64,000 nucleotides of DNA. Source: CAVUPF01 sp963803755 (GTDB lineage: Bacteria; Actinomycetota; Thermoleophilia; Solirubrobacterales; 70-9). The translations under genes and the position numbers were made by a program. Location: positions 1-64,000 of the forward strand of contig CAWDNP010000012.1 in NCBI GenBank assembly GCA_963803755.1, in the 5' to 3' direction. This document shows positions 35,517 to 44,259 of the stretch, in pieces (position 1 is the stretch's first letter; every line of letters starts with the position of its first letter). The notes below the pieces were generated by a model, which searched no databases, was not told the DNA's origin, and saw only the letters and a list, made by a program, of their open reading frames with translations.

Positions 35517-36484
35517 GCCTCGACCGGCTCCTTCTCGGCGCTCTCCTCGCTCTCTTCCTCCAGGTGGTAGCCGGTCTTCTCGACGAAGACGTCGTCGAGC
35601 GTGGGGCGGACCAGCTCCAGCGACTCGACCGCGATCCCGGCCTCGTCGAGCGCCCGCACCACCAGCGGGATGTCGGCGGCCCCGTTCTGCACCTCGACCA
35701 GAACCCTCTTGCCGTCCTTGGGGGGCAGCAGCCTGCCGATCCGGGCGCATATCTCCTCGGCTTGGGCGACCGATCCCTCGGCAAGCTGAAGCTGGACGTG
35801 CGGGTGGCCGACCTCGGCCTTCAGCGACTCCGGCGTCCCCTCGGCGACGATCTTGCCGCTGTCGATGATGCCGACGTTGTCGGCGAGCTGATCGGCCTCC
35901 TCTAGGTACTGGGTGGTGAGGAAGACGGTGGTGCCATCGTCGTTTAACCCCCGCACCTCCTCCCAGATCGTCTTGCGGCTGACCGGGTCAAGGCCGGTGG
36001 TCGGCTCGTCGAGGAAGAGGACGCGAGGTTCGTGGACCAGTGCCGCGGCAAGGTCGAGGCGCCGCTGCATTCCGCCCGAGTAGGTGCCGACCCGGCGATC
36101 GGCAGCGGCGGCGAGGTCGACCCGCTCCAAGAGGTCGTCGCCGCGCCGCCTGCCCTCCTCGGTGGGGATGCCCTGGAGCGTCGCCTGCAGGCGGATCAGC
36201 TCGCGGCCGGTCATCAGCGGGTCGAGCGCCGCTTCCTGGAGGGCGACGCCGATCGACCCGCGCACCGCCCGTGCCTCCTTGATCACGTCGTGCCCGGCGA
36301 CGGTGGCGTGCCCGCCGGTTGGCAGCAGCAGCGTCGTCAGCATCCGCACGGTCGTGGTCTTGCCGGCGCCATTGGGGCCGAGGAAGCCGTAGATCTCGCC
36401 CTCGTCGACCTCGAGGTCGATTCCCTGCACCGCGAGTACCTCGTCGAAGGCGCGCTCCAGCCCCTCGACCACGATCGCCGGCAT
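35513..36484 (-). CDS. ABC transporter ATP-binding protein (DrrA-like)
   Basis: A 323-residue ATPase energising the two ABC-2 permeases. Walker A is GPNGAGKTTTV (near residue 37), the Q-loop ALQEAALD, the signature YSGGMQRRLDLAAAL, Walker B VLFLDEPTTGLDP and the switch LTTQYLEEAD. A C-terminal DrrA-type extension ends VRPTLDDVFVEKTGYHLEEE. Such proteins export hydrophobic drugs, lipids or glycoconjugates. Its start ATG overlaps the amidase stop. The operon order is amidase, ATPase, permease, permease, glycoside hydrolase. Confidence 0.93.
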   Translation of the reverse strand: MPAIVVEGLERAFDEVLAVQGIDLEVDEGEIYGFLGPNGAGKTTTVRMLTTLLLPTGGHATVAGHDVIKEARAVRGSIGVALQEAALDPLMTGRELIRLQATLQGIPTEEGRRRGDDLLERVDLAAAADRRVGTYSGGMQRRLDLAAALVHEPRVLFLDEPTTGLDPVSRKTIWEEVRGLNDDGTTVFLTTQYLEEADQLADNVGIIDSGKIVAEGTPESLKAEVGHPHVQLQLAEGSVAQAEEICARIGRLLPPKDGKRVLVEVQNGAADIPLVVRALDEAGIAVESLELVRPTLDDVFVEKTGYHLEEESEESAEKEPVEA

Positions 36485-37854
36485 CAGGCCTCCGTCGGTT
36501 CGGCCTGCCGCGCCAGTGGCGAGAGCGCCTCCACCCAGCGTCGCCCGTTCGCCCGCTCCAGCGTCTCCGCCGCATCGAGCAGCAACTCATCGCGTCCCCA
36601 GGCGGCCTGGAGCTGCAGGCCGATCGGCAGCTCGTCGGCGAGGCCGACCGGGACGCTGACCGCCGGGATCCCGGTCAGGTTGGCGAGCCCGGCGCCGCGC
36701 ACGTTGGCCTGGTCGGCGGTCAGCGTGCCGGAGGGCAGCTCGACCAGCGGCGCTTCCAGCGGCGGTGCGACCGCGGGGACGGTCGGCCAGGCGATCAGGT
36801 CAACCTCCTCAAAGGCGGCGGCCACTCGGTGTCGCATCAGTGTGCGGACGCGGTAGGACTTCATGCTTGCCGCCGCCGGCAGGAGCATCCGGTACTTGAC
36901 GAAGCCGCGATTGATCGGGCTGAGGTCGGGATGGAGGTGGTTGAGCCGCTCCGGCGAGATGTTGCCGAGGACCTCGGTGTTGGCGATCAGTACCGTCGCC
37001 AGCGCGGCCGCCTCGATGTCGGCGAGCGCAACCTCGCGCACCTCCCCGCCGCTCTCGGCGCGCAGCGCCTCGATCGCTTCCTCGCAGGCCGCCCTCACCT
37101 CGGGCGCGACGTCCTCAGAGACGGTGTCGCGCATGACCCCGATCCGCAGGCCGGTGGCCTCCCCGGCGACGAGCTCCTCCCCGAACAGCGCCGATCCCAG
37201 CAGCCGGCAGTCGGCCGCGTCGGCGCAGAGCGGCCCGGAGACGATCGTGCTCGAGATCGACGCCATGTGGTGCCCGGCCATCGCCGAGCGGCCGAAGGTC
37301 GGCTTCAGCCCGGTCAACCCGCAGTAGGCGGCGGGGAAGCGGATCGAGCCGATCCCGTCGGCGCCGACGGCGCCCGCGACGAGGCGCGCCGCGACCGCGG
37401 CGGCCGGGCCGCTGGAGGAGCCGCCCGGACAGCGCTCGGTGTCCCACGGGTTGCGGGCGGGGCCGTAGACGGAGGCGTTGCCGGTGCTGCTGGAGCCCAG
37501 CTCGTGCATGTTGGCGACCCCGACGATCACCGCGCCGGCGTCGCGTAGGGCCCGATAGGGACCGGATTCGCCGGGCGCAGTCGGAGCGAACATCTCGGCG
37601 GCGCCAAAGCGCTGGGCGCGCCAGGGCAGTGGCCACTCGTCCTTGATCACGACCGGGACGCCGCGCAACGGCCCGTCGGGCGCCGCCGCAAGCATCTCGC
37701 GTGAGCGCTCCGGGAAGGTCTCGACCACGGCGTTGATCGTCGGATTGCGCCACTTGATCCGCTCCAGAGCCGTCTCGAGCAGCTCAGCTGGGTCGGACTC
37801 GCCGGCGGCGATCGCCGCGGCCTGGTCGCGTAGTGGCAGGTCGAGGGTGCTCAT
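36484..37854 (-). CDS. Amidase signature family enzyme
   Basis: A 456-residue amide hydrolase. The catalytic triad Ser-cisSer-Lys is recognisable: Lys in VVIKDEWPLPW, the Ser-rich loop CPGGSSSGPAAAVAA, and the nucleophile in VGADGIGSIRFPAAYCGL. The start ATG 37854 begins STLDLPLRDQAAAIAAGE, as in many amidases; upstream sequence in the longer frame is low quality. Substrate is unknown. It could be a GatA paralogue, but no gatB is close, and it sits in a run with an ABC exporter. A short open frame overlaps its 5' end and may encode a small partner subunit. Confidence 0.9.
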   Translation of the reverse strand: MSTLDLPLRDQAAAIAAGESDPAELLETALERIKWRNPTINAVVETFPERSREMLAAAPDGPLRGVPVVIKDEWPLPWRAQRFGAAEMFAPTAPGESGPYRALRDAGAVIVGVANMHELGSSSTGNASVYGPARNPWDTERCPGGSSSGPAAAVAARLVAGAVGADGIGSIRFPAAYCGLTGLKPTFGRSAMAGHHMASISSTIVSGPLCADAADCRLLGSALFGEELVAGEATGLRIGVMRDTVSEDVAPEVRAACEEAIEALRAESGGEVREVALADIEAAALATVLIANTEVLGNISPERLNHLHPDLSPINRGFVKYRMLLPAAASMKSYRVRTLMRHRVAAAFEEVDLIAWPTVPAVAPPLEAPLVELPSGTLTADQANVRGAGLANLTGIPAVSVPVGLADELPIGLQLQAAWGRDELLLDAAETLERANGRRWVEALSPLARQAEPTEA

Positions 37855-38053
37855 ATCGTTCGGGGGGCTTGGAGAGGTCCGGGCAGCGCTCTGCCTCGAC
37901 ACCGCTTGTGTCGAGCGTGAGGAGCTCGATGATCCCCGGCCAGAAGAGCTGATGGGCGGCGCCCATCACTGCTAGGTCCACCTCGTCGGCCTCAATTCCG
38001 AGGGAGGCGAGACCGGCTGGGACGAAATCTTCTGCGCGGTTGGAGGCCTCCAT
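37784..38053 (-). CDS. Small acidic protein before the amidase, possibly a GatC/AtzG-like partner
   Basis: An open frame of about 89 residues from ATG 38053: MEASNRAEDFVPAGLASLGI, EADEVDLAVMGAAHQLFW, GIIELLTLDTSGVEAERCPD, LSKPP. The first 67 residues have normal composition; the remainder overlaps the amidase 5' end by about 70 bases in another frame and looks like out-of-frame sequence. A C homopolymer (37862-37867) near the junction may hide an indel that would end it at the amidase start. The size, acidic helices and position recall the small helical subunits of amidases (GatC, AtzG), but sequence alone cannot prove this. Confidence 0.45.
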   Translation of the reverse strand: MEASNRAEDFVPAGLASLGIEADEVDLAVMGAAHQLFWPGIIELLTLDTSGVEAERCPDLSKPPERYEHPRPATTRPGRGDRRRRVRPS

Positions 38054-38186
38054 CTGGCGGGGCAACCCTACAGAGGCGAGGTGGCCGGGATCGTGCAGGC
38101 GCTCTCCTTGCGCCGCATTCCATCGCCTCGGACGGCAGAATCCCGGCCGCAACCGGGGTGCTCGCCTCGTGTTTGCCTAGGAGCCG

Positions 38187-38954
38187 ATGGCCTTCGAGCA
38201 AGCGACAAGCCGATCTGGCAGGACGCGCGCGCTGGCGAGCGCCGCGGCCGCTGCCTGCCTGTTCGCCTCACTGCTTGCGGCGAGTTGGCCCGGCGCGGCC
38301 GACTCGGCTCCCCTGCGGGTCGTCGTCCTCGGCCAGACTCCCTCAACGCCGGCCCCGTCCTGCCCCGGCAAGATCGTCAATAACGTCGAGATCACGCCGT
38401 GCCGGGTCGAGGGTCACATCACCGGCTTCCAGACCCTCGCCGACGGCGTGGCGAAACCCTACGTGGCGCCATTCGAAGGCAAGGTTGTCGCCTGGTCGAT
38501 CGCCCTCTCCAGCCCCTCCACCAAGAACTCCGCCACCACTACCAACGAGGTCAGCTTCTTCAACGAATTCCTCGGCCAGCCCTCAGAGGCGAGGATCAGC
38601 GTCCTTCGCCCCGTCAAAGCCAACCCGCCCCAGTTCACACTGGTGCGCCAGAGTCCGGTCCAGGTGCTCAACCCCTACTTCGGCAGCACCCCGATCTTTG
38701 CCCTCGAACACCCGCTCGCCGTCCTGCAGGGCCAGACGGTCGCCCTCACCGTGCCGACCTGGGCGCCGATGTTCGCCTTCAACGTGGCGGCCAACAACAC
38801 CTGGCGCGGCAGCCGCCTGCCCAAGCACTGCTCTTCCAAAGAAGACATCAAAAACGGCCGCCCGCAGCAGGTGGTGGGCAAGACGAAGACCTACGGCTGC
38901 TACTACTCCAACGCCCGCCTGCTCTATACGGCGACGCTGGTCAAGAAGCCCTGA
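38187..38954 (+). CDS. Secreted protein of unknown function
   Basis: A 255-residue protein with a twin-Arg-free Sec signal peptide (RTRALASAAAAACLFASLLA, probable cleavage after ADSA). The mature part has several beta-rich stretches and four cysteines, two close to the start (SCPGKIVNNVEITPC) and two near the end (KHCSSKEDIKN, TYGCYYSNARLLY), suggesting two disulfides outside the cell. I do not recognise a domain. It appears monocistronic, between a divergent amidase operon and a convergent zinc-ribbon gene. Confidence 0.7.
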   Translation: MAFEQATSRSGRTRALASAAAAACLFASLLAASWPGAADSAPLRVVVLGQTPSTPAPSCPGKIVNNVEITPCRVEGHITGFQTLADGVAKPYVAPFEGKVVAWSIALSSPSTKNSATTTNEVSFFNEFLGQPSEARISVLRPVKANPPQFTLVRQSPVQVLNPYFGSTPIFALEHPLAVLQGQTVALTVPTWAPMFAFNVAANNTWRGSRLPKHCSSKEDIKNGRPQQVVGKTKTYGCYYSNARLLYTATLVKKP

Positions 38955-38960
38955 CGGCGC

Positions 38961-39236
38961 TCACGAGCTGCCGTCGAGCGCCTCTTGACGCAACCCGCAG
39001 TAGGGGCAGTCGCTGACGTCGAGGCCGATCAGCTGGTCGCAGCGGCGGCAGGCGCGGAGGTTCTTCGGCGCTCGGGGCAGGGCCGAGGCCGATGGAGCGA
39101 GCGGCAGGACCATCGCCACCGGCTCCATCTCCTCGCCGGTCTCCCGATCGACGTAGACGGCGCCAGGCTCCGCGTAGGCGAGCGCCTCGCGGCCCGAGGC
39201 CGGGGCGCGCATCCGGTAGAGCTGCTTTGGGTTCAC
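38961..39236 (-). CDS. Small zinc-ribbon protein
   Basis: A 91-residue protein from GTG 39236. The C-terminal part has a C4 zinc ribbon, LRACRRCDQLIGLDVSDCPYC, with two C-x-x-C pairs separated by 13 residues. The N-terminus LYRMRAPASGREALAYAEPG and YVDRETGEEME looks folded but I cannot name it. No membrane segment is present. It is convergent with the secreted protein gene and divergent from the glycosyltransferase, 32 bases away. It could bind nucleic acid or act as a partner protein. Confidence 0.65.
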   Translation of the reverse strand: MNPKQLYRMRAPASGREALAYAEPGAVYVDRETGEEMEPVAMVLPLAPSASALPRAPKNLRACRRCDQLIGLDVSDCPYCGLRQEALDGSS

Positions 39237-39268
39237 GGCGGCGAAGACTAATAGCTTCTGCGGAACCG

Positions 39269-40609
39269 ATGCGGGTTCTCATCTTCCACGGCTACATGTT
39301 GCGCGGGACCGGCAGCAACGTCTACAACGCCAACCTCGCCCAGGCGCTGGCTCGCCTCGGCCACGAGGTCCATCTCCTCTGCCAAGACCGGCAGGTCACG
39401 CTGGAGGGTGTCCAGATCCACAACCCCGACATCGGCGGCCTGCTCCCGGTCTATGTCAAGGATCCCTACGGGGGCTTCGAGGTCAAGGCATTTCCCGAGC
39501 TGAGCGAGGAGGCGCTGGGCCGCTACATCGAGGCCAACGTTACCGCCGTAAGGGAGGTGGCGGAGAAGGCAGGTGGAGTGGATGCGGCTCTGGCCAACCA
39601 CCTGATCATGGGCCCGGCGATCCTCGCCCGCGCCAGCATCGGCCCCTTCGCGGCCAAGGTCCATGGCTCCGCCCTTGAGTACACCGTCAAGCCCAACCGC
39701 CGCTTCCTTCCCTACGCAAGGGAGGGCATGGAGGCGGCATCCGGCGTCTTGGTCGGTTCCCGCCACACCGCCGAGTCGCTCTGGACCACGCTTTCAGATT
39801 TGCCGGGCCTGCGAGAGAAGACCCGCCTCGGCCCTCCTGGGGTGGACACCAGCGAGTTCAGACCGGGAGCCGAGCGCGAGTCCCTGGTCGTCTTCGTCGG
39901 CAAGCTGATCGCCTCGAAGGGGGTGGATCTGCTGTTGGCGGCGTGGCCGCTGGTCCACGCGGCGCATCCGGAGGCCAGGTTGCGGATCGCGGGATACGGC
40001 GAGTATGAGGACGGACTACGGCGGTTGCTCGGGGCGCTTGAGAGAGGGGATCTCGACGACGCCCGCGAGGTCGCGCGGCTAGGGCGTGAGCTGGAGGGCG
40101 GAGCCGCGGAGCCGCTGTCGATCCTCTCGGCGTTCCTGGCGGATCCGCCCGCTGGCTATGTCGAGGCGGCAAGGGTGGCGACAGGGTCGGTCGAGCTGAT
40201 CGGGCGGCTGGAGCACGATGAAGTGGCTGAACTGCTTCCCCAGGCGGAGGTCCTGGTCATGCCCAGCACCTTCCCGGAGGCGTTTGGGATGGTCGCCGTG
40301 GAGGCCGCCGCTTGTGGAGCGCTGCCTGTCTCCGCCGATCACTCTGGCATGCGGGAGGTATCGCGGCAGCTGGCCGCGGAGCTGCCGGAGGGGGTCGGCC
40401 GGCTCACGTCGTTCTTGGTTCAGGAGGGCGCGATCGAGGCGATCGCCAAGCGCCTCAGCGTCTGGCTGGCACTGCCGGAGGGGGAGCGGGTCGCGGCGCG
40501 CGAGGCGCTGGTCGAAACGGTCCGCCGACTCTGGAGCTGGGAGGGCGTGGCCCGCGGAGCCCTCGCCGCATCGGCTGGCAGATTGGACGAGCTGCCAGCG
40601 CCTGGATAG
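39269..40609 (+). CDS. GT4-type glycosyltransferase
   Basis: A GT-B glycosyltransferase of 446 residues. From ATG 39269 the first strand MRVLIFHGYMLRGTGSNVYN shows the glycine loop of GT4 enzymes. KVHGSALEYTVK, LGPPGVDTSEFRP and VFVGKLIASKGVDLLL belong to the linker and donor domain. The E-x7-E motif is EAFGMVAVE followed by AAACGALPVSADHSG. A helical insertion lies between residues 255 and 300. The longer open frame upstream is antisense to the zinc-ribbon gene. It could act in glycolipid or exopolysaccharide synthesis; no neighbours clarify this. Confidence 0.88.
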   Translation: MRVLIFHGYMLRGTGSNVYNANLAQALARLGHEVHLLCQDRQVTLEGVQIHNPDIGGLLPVYVKDPYGGFEVKAFPELSEEALGRYIEANVTAVREVAEKAGGVDAALANHLIMGPAILARASIGPFAAKVHGSALEYTVKPNRRFLPYAREGMEAASGVLVGSRHTAESLWTTLSDLPGLREKTRLGPPGVDTSEFRPGAERESLVVFVGKLIASKGVDLLLAAWPLVHAAHPEARLRIAGYGEYEDGLRRLLGALERGDLDDAREVARLGRELEGGAAEPLSILSAFLADPPAGYVEAARVATGSVELIGRLEHDEVAELLPQAEVLVMPSTFPEAFGMVAVEAAACGALPVSADHSGMREVSRQLAAELPEGVGRLTSFLVQEGAIEAIAKRLSVWLALPEGERVAAREALVETVRRLWSWEGVARGALAASAGRLDELPAPG

Positions 40610-40662
40610 CTCGTGTCGAGCGTCATTTGGGCTTCAATGCCTCCCGCCGCCGCTTCAATAGA

Positions 40663-41469
40663 ATGCCCGCCGCGCTCATGTACGGCCGCCTGCCGATAGT
40701 CAAGATGCTTGCTGCGACCTTCGCGCTGGCCGCGGCGATCTCGGCGGTGATGCTCTCGATCAACTGGGACGGCCAGGAGGCCTCGACTGCGGCGCCGAAG
40801 ATCGACGACCTCCTGAACATAATGATCGTCCTCTCCTCGATCGTCTTCTCGCTCGTCATCGTGATGCTGTTCTACGCGCTCTACAAATTCCGCGCCAAAC
40901 CCGGTGATGAATCCGACGGCGAGCCGATCCACGGCAACACGCGGCTGGAGATCGCCTGGACCTTGATCCCGACGATCATCGTCCTCTTCGGCGGGGGCTA
41001 CAGCTGGAAAGTGCTGAACGAAATCGAACAGCGCGGCAAGGATCCGATGACCGTCGACGTCTTCTCCCAGCAGTACGCCTGGAGCTTCGGGTATCCGGGC
41101 AAGGGGGATGTCTGGTCTCCAGGAGAACTGCGCGTGCCGGTTAATCGCCAGATCGTCTTCAGGATGCACTCCCAGGACGTGATCCACTCCTTCTGGGTGC
41201 CGGAGTGGCGGATCAAGAAAGACAACGTCCCGGGCATCACGACGACCGCGGTGATCACGCCCGACCGGATCGGGACCTACCAGGTGATTTGCACCCAGCT
41301 ATGCGGGTTCGGCCACTCCACGATGCGCGCCAAAGTCGTGGTCGAGTCACCGGTGCGCTTCCAAAAATGGGTGTCGAGCCTGAAGGAGAAGGTCCCGCCG
41401 CCTTACCAGGAATCGATCAGGCAGGACACCGAAGCGAACCCGCCGCCGTTGACGGCGGGCGGGGCATAA
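40663..41469 (+). CDS. ctaC: Cytochrome c oxidase subunit II
   Basis: Carries the CuA centre that accepts electrons from cytochrome c. The 268-residue protein has two N-terminal membrane helices (LAATFALAAAISAVML and IVLSSIVFSLVIVMLFYAL) and a periplasmic cupredoxin domain: VFSQQYAWSFGYPG, DVIHSFWVPEW with the first CuA His, and TQLCGFGHSTM, where C-x-x-x-C, His and Met complete the site. No fused cytochrome c domain is present. ATG 40663 or 40678 is the start. ctaD begins 13 bases later. Contrast with the second copy at 52404-53102, which lacks these ligands. Confidence 0.95.
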   Translation: MPAALMYGRLPIVKMLAATFALAAAISAVMLSINWDGQEASTAAPKIDDLLNIMIVLSSIVFSLVIVMLFYALYKFRAKPGDESDGEPIHGNTRLEIAWTLIPTIIVLFGGGYSWKVLNEIEQRGKDPMTVDVFSQQYAWSFGYPGKGDVWSPGELRVPVNRQIVFRMHSQDVIHSFWVPEWRIKKDNVPGITTTAVITPDRIGTYQVICTQLCGFGHSTMRAKVVVESPVRFQKWVSSLKEKVPPPYQESIRQDTEANPPPLTAGGA

Positions 41470-41482
41470 TGGAGGCGATCTG

Positions 41483-43387
41483 ATGGCGGCTGCGATCAAG
41501 CGACCGGGGTGGGTTAGGGGGGCGCTCGGCGCTGTGTTGGCCGGAGCCTTCGGCTTTGGTTTGGTTATCTCGCTGCGGGCGATCTCCGGTCTCCCCATCT
41601 ACCAGACCGCTCAGAACGGCTACCCGCAGGTGATCGTGCCGCTGATCACCACACCGTTCGGCTTCCTCGTCGGCTTCGGCTGCTTTGACTACTGGCTGCG
41701 CTGGGCGATCGGGATGCCGACGATCCCCGATGACCACTCCCAGCACGGCGCCAAGAGCTGGCGCGATTACTTCCGCTTCAACACCGATCACAAGGTGATC
41801 GGCATCCAGTACATCTGCAACAGCTTCTTCTTCTTCTTCGTGGGCGGTCTGCTGGCGGAGATCATGCGGGCCCAACTATCCCAGCCGGGCAACCAGATCG
41901 TCGATCCCAGCACCTACAACGGCCTCTTCTCTACGCACGCGGTGCTGATGATCTTCGTCTTTGTGATTCCGATCTTCGCCGGGATCGCCAACTACGTCCT
42001 GCCGCTGATGATCGGCGCTCCGGACATGGCTTTCCCGCGCCTCAACGCGCTTAGCTTCTGGCTGCTGCCGATCGCCGGGCTGCTTTTCGTCGGCAGCTTC
42101 CTGGCGCCCGGCGGCGCCTTCGACGCGGGCTGGACCGGGTATGCGCCACTCTCGACCGGGGCGCCCCTCGGGCAGTCTTTCTTCAACCTGGGCGTGCAGT
42201 TCGCTGGCGCCTCCTCGATCGCCACTGCGCTCAACTTCCTGGTCACGATCATCACCATGCGCGCGCCGGGGATGAACTTCTGGCGAATGCCGCTGCTCGT
42301 CTGGGCGAACCTCTCGACCTCGCTGCTGGTCGTCGCCGCGACGCCGTTCATCGCCGGTGTCCAGTTCATGGTCCTCTTCGATCGCCTTCTGCACACCAAC
42401 TTCTTCCAGTTCACCGGCGGCGGCGACGTGATCAGCTACCAGCACATCTTCTGGTTCTACTCCCACCCCGCCGTCTACATCATGATGTTGCCCGGCTTCG
42501 GGATCATCAGCGAGGTGATCTCGACCCATGCCCGAAAACCAATCTTTGGCTACCGGTTGATGGCGCTGGCGCTGATCGGCATCGTCGTGCTTAGTTACTC
42601 GGTCTGGGCGCACCACATGTTCGTCGCTGGGATGTTCAGTTGGCTGCGGGTGCCGATGATGTTCACCACACTGCTGATCGCGGTGCCGACGGGCATCAAG
42701 ATCTTCTCCTGGCTGGGCACCCTCTACTTCGGGAAGATCCACACCTATTCGACGGCGATGTTATTTGCGCTCGGCTTCATCGTCACCTTCACGGTCGGCG
42801 GAATCAGCGGCGTGATGCTGGGCATGGTGCCGATCGACATCCACGTCTCCCAGACCTACTTCATTGTCGCCCACATCCACTTCGTGCTTGTCGGCGGCTC
42901 GGTCTTCACGATCTTCGCCGGCATCTACCACTGGTTCCCGAAGATGACCGGTCGGATGTGCGACGAGAAGCTCGGCCGCGTCCACTTCTGGGGCACGCTG
43001 GTCTGTACCTGGGGGACCTTCCTCCCGATGCACTGGATCGGGATGGACGGGATGCCGCGTCGCGTCGCCAGCTACGCCGCCCAGTTCGGAGACTGGAACC
43101 TGCTGATCAGCTGCTTCGCTTTTGCCCTCGGTGCCTTCCAGCTCGTCTTTCTCTACAACATGATCGTCAGCTGGCGCTTCGGCCCGCGCGCCGTGGCCAA
43201 CCCCTGGCGGGCGAACTCGATCGAGTGGCAGGTCTCCTCGCCGCCGCCAATCTTCAACTTCGACGAGATCCCGCGGGTCGTCGGCGGGCCCTACGAGTAC
43301 GGCGTGCCAGGCGCCCGGCACGCGATCATGGGCGGTGAGGGGGCCGAGGTGCCCACGGTGGCGCCGAGCGTGGTGGGCAGCACATGA
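41483..43387 (+). CDS. ctaD: Cytochrome c oxidase subunit I (A2-type heme-copper oxidase)
   Basis: The catalytic subunit, 634 residues. All ligands are intact: heme a His in STHAVLM and AHIHF, heme a3 His in AHIHF, CuB His in YSHPAVY and WAHHMF. The K-channel lysine is in VPTGIKIFSW and the propionate arginines in GMPRR. The helix VI motif is YSHPAVY rather than HPEVY: the D-channel glutamate is replaced by Ala and a Tyr-Ser pair precedes it, defining an A2-type oxidase. About 90 residues precede the core and hold two additional membrane helices (AVLAGAFGFGLVISLRAI and IVPLITTPFGFLVGFGCF). It overlaps the next gene by four bases. Confidence 0.96.
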   Translation: MAAAIKRPGWVRGALGAVLAGAFGFGLVISLRAISGLPIYQTAQNGYPQVIVPLITTPFGFLVGFGCFDYWLRWAIGMPTIPDDHSQHGAKSWRDYFRFNTDHKVIGIQYICNSFFFFFVGGLLAEIMRAQLSQPGNQIVDPSTYNGLFSTHAVLMIFVFVIPIFAGIANYVLPLMIGAPDMAFPRLNALSFWLLPIAGLLFVGSFLAPGGAFDAGWTGYAPLSTGAPLGQSFFNLGVQFAGASSIATALNFLVTIITMRAPGMNFWRMPLLVWANLSTSLLVVAATPFIAGVQFMVLFDRLLHTNFFQFTGGGDVISYQHIFWFYSHPAVYIMMLPGFGIISEVISTHARKPIFGYRLMALALIGIVVLSYSVWAHHMFVAGMFSWLRVPMMFTTLLIAVPTGIKIFSWLGTLYFGKIHTYSTAMLFALGFIVTFTVGGISGVMLGMVPIDIHVSQTYFIVAHIHFVLVGGSVFTIFAGIYHWFPKMTGRMCDEKLGRVHFWGTLVCTWGTFLPMHWIGMDGMPRRVASYAAQFGDWNLLISCFAFALGAFQLVFLYNMIVSWRFGPRAVANPWRANSIEWQVSSPPPIFNFDEIPRVVGGPYEYGVPGARHAIMGGEGAEVPTVAPSVVGST

Positions 43388-44259
43388 GCGAGCCGGCCGA
43401 GGGCCGCCCGCTGCTGGTCTTCCTCAACGAGGTTGCGGGCGGGCGCAAACTGCTGGCGGCGGTGCGAGAGCGGACCGAGAAGGTGCCCTACGTCGCCGTT
43501 GCCGCGCCTCAAAACCAGCCGGCAGTCGGTCAGCTGATCGACTCCGGCGAGTTGCGCGACGCTGCGCGGGCCAGGGTCGAGGTGACGATGGCTGTGCTCT
43601 CGGAGTTCGGGATCGGCTCGGTCGGCGAGGTGATGGACCCCGACCCCGCGCTGGCGCTGGACGACGCGGTGCGCGCCCATGAGCCCGGCGAGGTCCTGCT
43701 CTCCTGCCTGCATGGGACGCGCTTCGGGATCACCCGCAAGGACCTGGTCGAGTGGGCGAGGGCCCGCTTTGAGCCAGAGGCTGCGGTGACCCACATCCCG
43801 GTGCGAATCGAGGATGACTCGATCCGCTGGGACGTGATCCACACCCTGGTTGTTGCAACCAAAACCGTGGCGACTCCAGACCTCGTCAATCGGCTCAAGG
43901 AGCGCGCCGCGGAGCGCCCGCACCGCTACACGATCATCTGCCCGCGCTCCGAGGAGGTCTCCGAGGCCGAGGTGGTGGGCGACCTCGCCTCGACGATGGC
44001 CGCGCTCTACCGCGCCGATATCGACGCGACCGGCCAGCCGATGAGCCCGGACCCCTTCCACGCCGTCAAGAACGCGATCGAGCACTACCGGATCGACGAG
44101 ATACTGATCTCGACCTTCGACGGCGAGCGCTCGCGCTGGCTTGACGACGGCCTGATCGGGCGGGTGCGCGAGATAACCGAGAAGCCGGTCGAACACCTGG
44201 AGGCTGGTAGTCCGGCGACCGCCGTCGCGGCCGCCGTTGCCGAGGGGGGAGAAGCCTGA
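43384..44259 (+). CDS. Tandem universal-stress-like protein inside the cytochrome oxidase operon
   Basis: A 291-residue soluble protein with two similar halves, each ending in 'R..I.....IDEILIST'-like strands (EPGEVLLSCLHGTRFGITRK in the first, YRIDEILISTFDGERSRWLDDG in the second), followed by helices DLVEWARARFEP and GLIGRVREITEKP. This is the layout of tandem universal stress/nucleotide-binding alpha/beta domains. Its ATG overlaps the ctaD stop and its stop overlaps the ctaE ATG, so it is made in fixed ratio with oxidase subunits. A regulatory or assembly role is inferred from position only. Confidence 0.7.
   Translation: MSEPAEGRPLLVFLNEVAGGRKLLAAVRERTEKVPYVAVAAPQNQPAVGQLIDSGELRDAARARVEVTMAVLSEFGIGSVGEVMDPDPALALDDAVRAHEPGEVLLSCLHGTRFGITRKDLVEWARARFEPEAAVTHIPVRIEDDSIRWDVIHTLVVATKTVATPDLVNRLKERAAERPHRYTIICPRSEEVSEAEVVGDLASTMAALYRADIDATGQPMSPDPFHAVKNAIEHYRIDEILISTFDGERSRWLDDGLIGRVREITEKPVEHLEAGSPATAVAAAVAEGGEA

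Noticed and set aside
36319..37548. 409-codon plus-strand frame antisense to the amidase
   Set aside because: Arg/Gly/Asp-rich shadow with no domain; the amidase on the other strand has all catalytic motifs.
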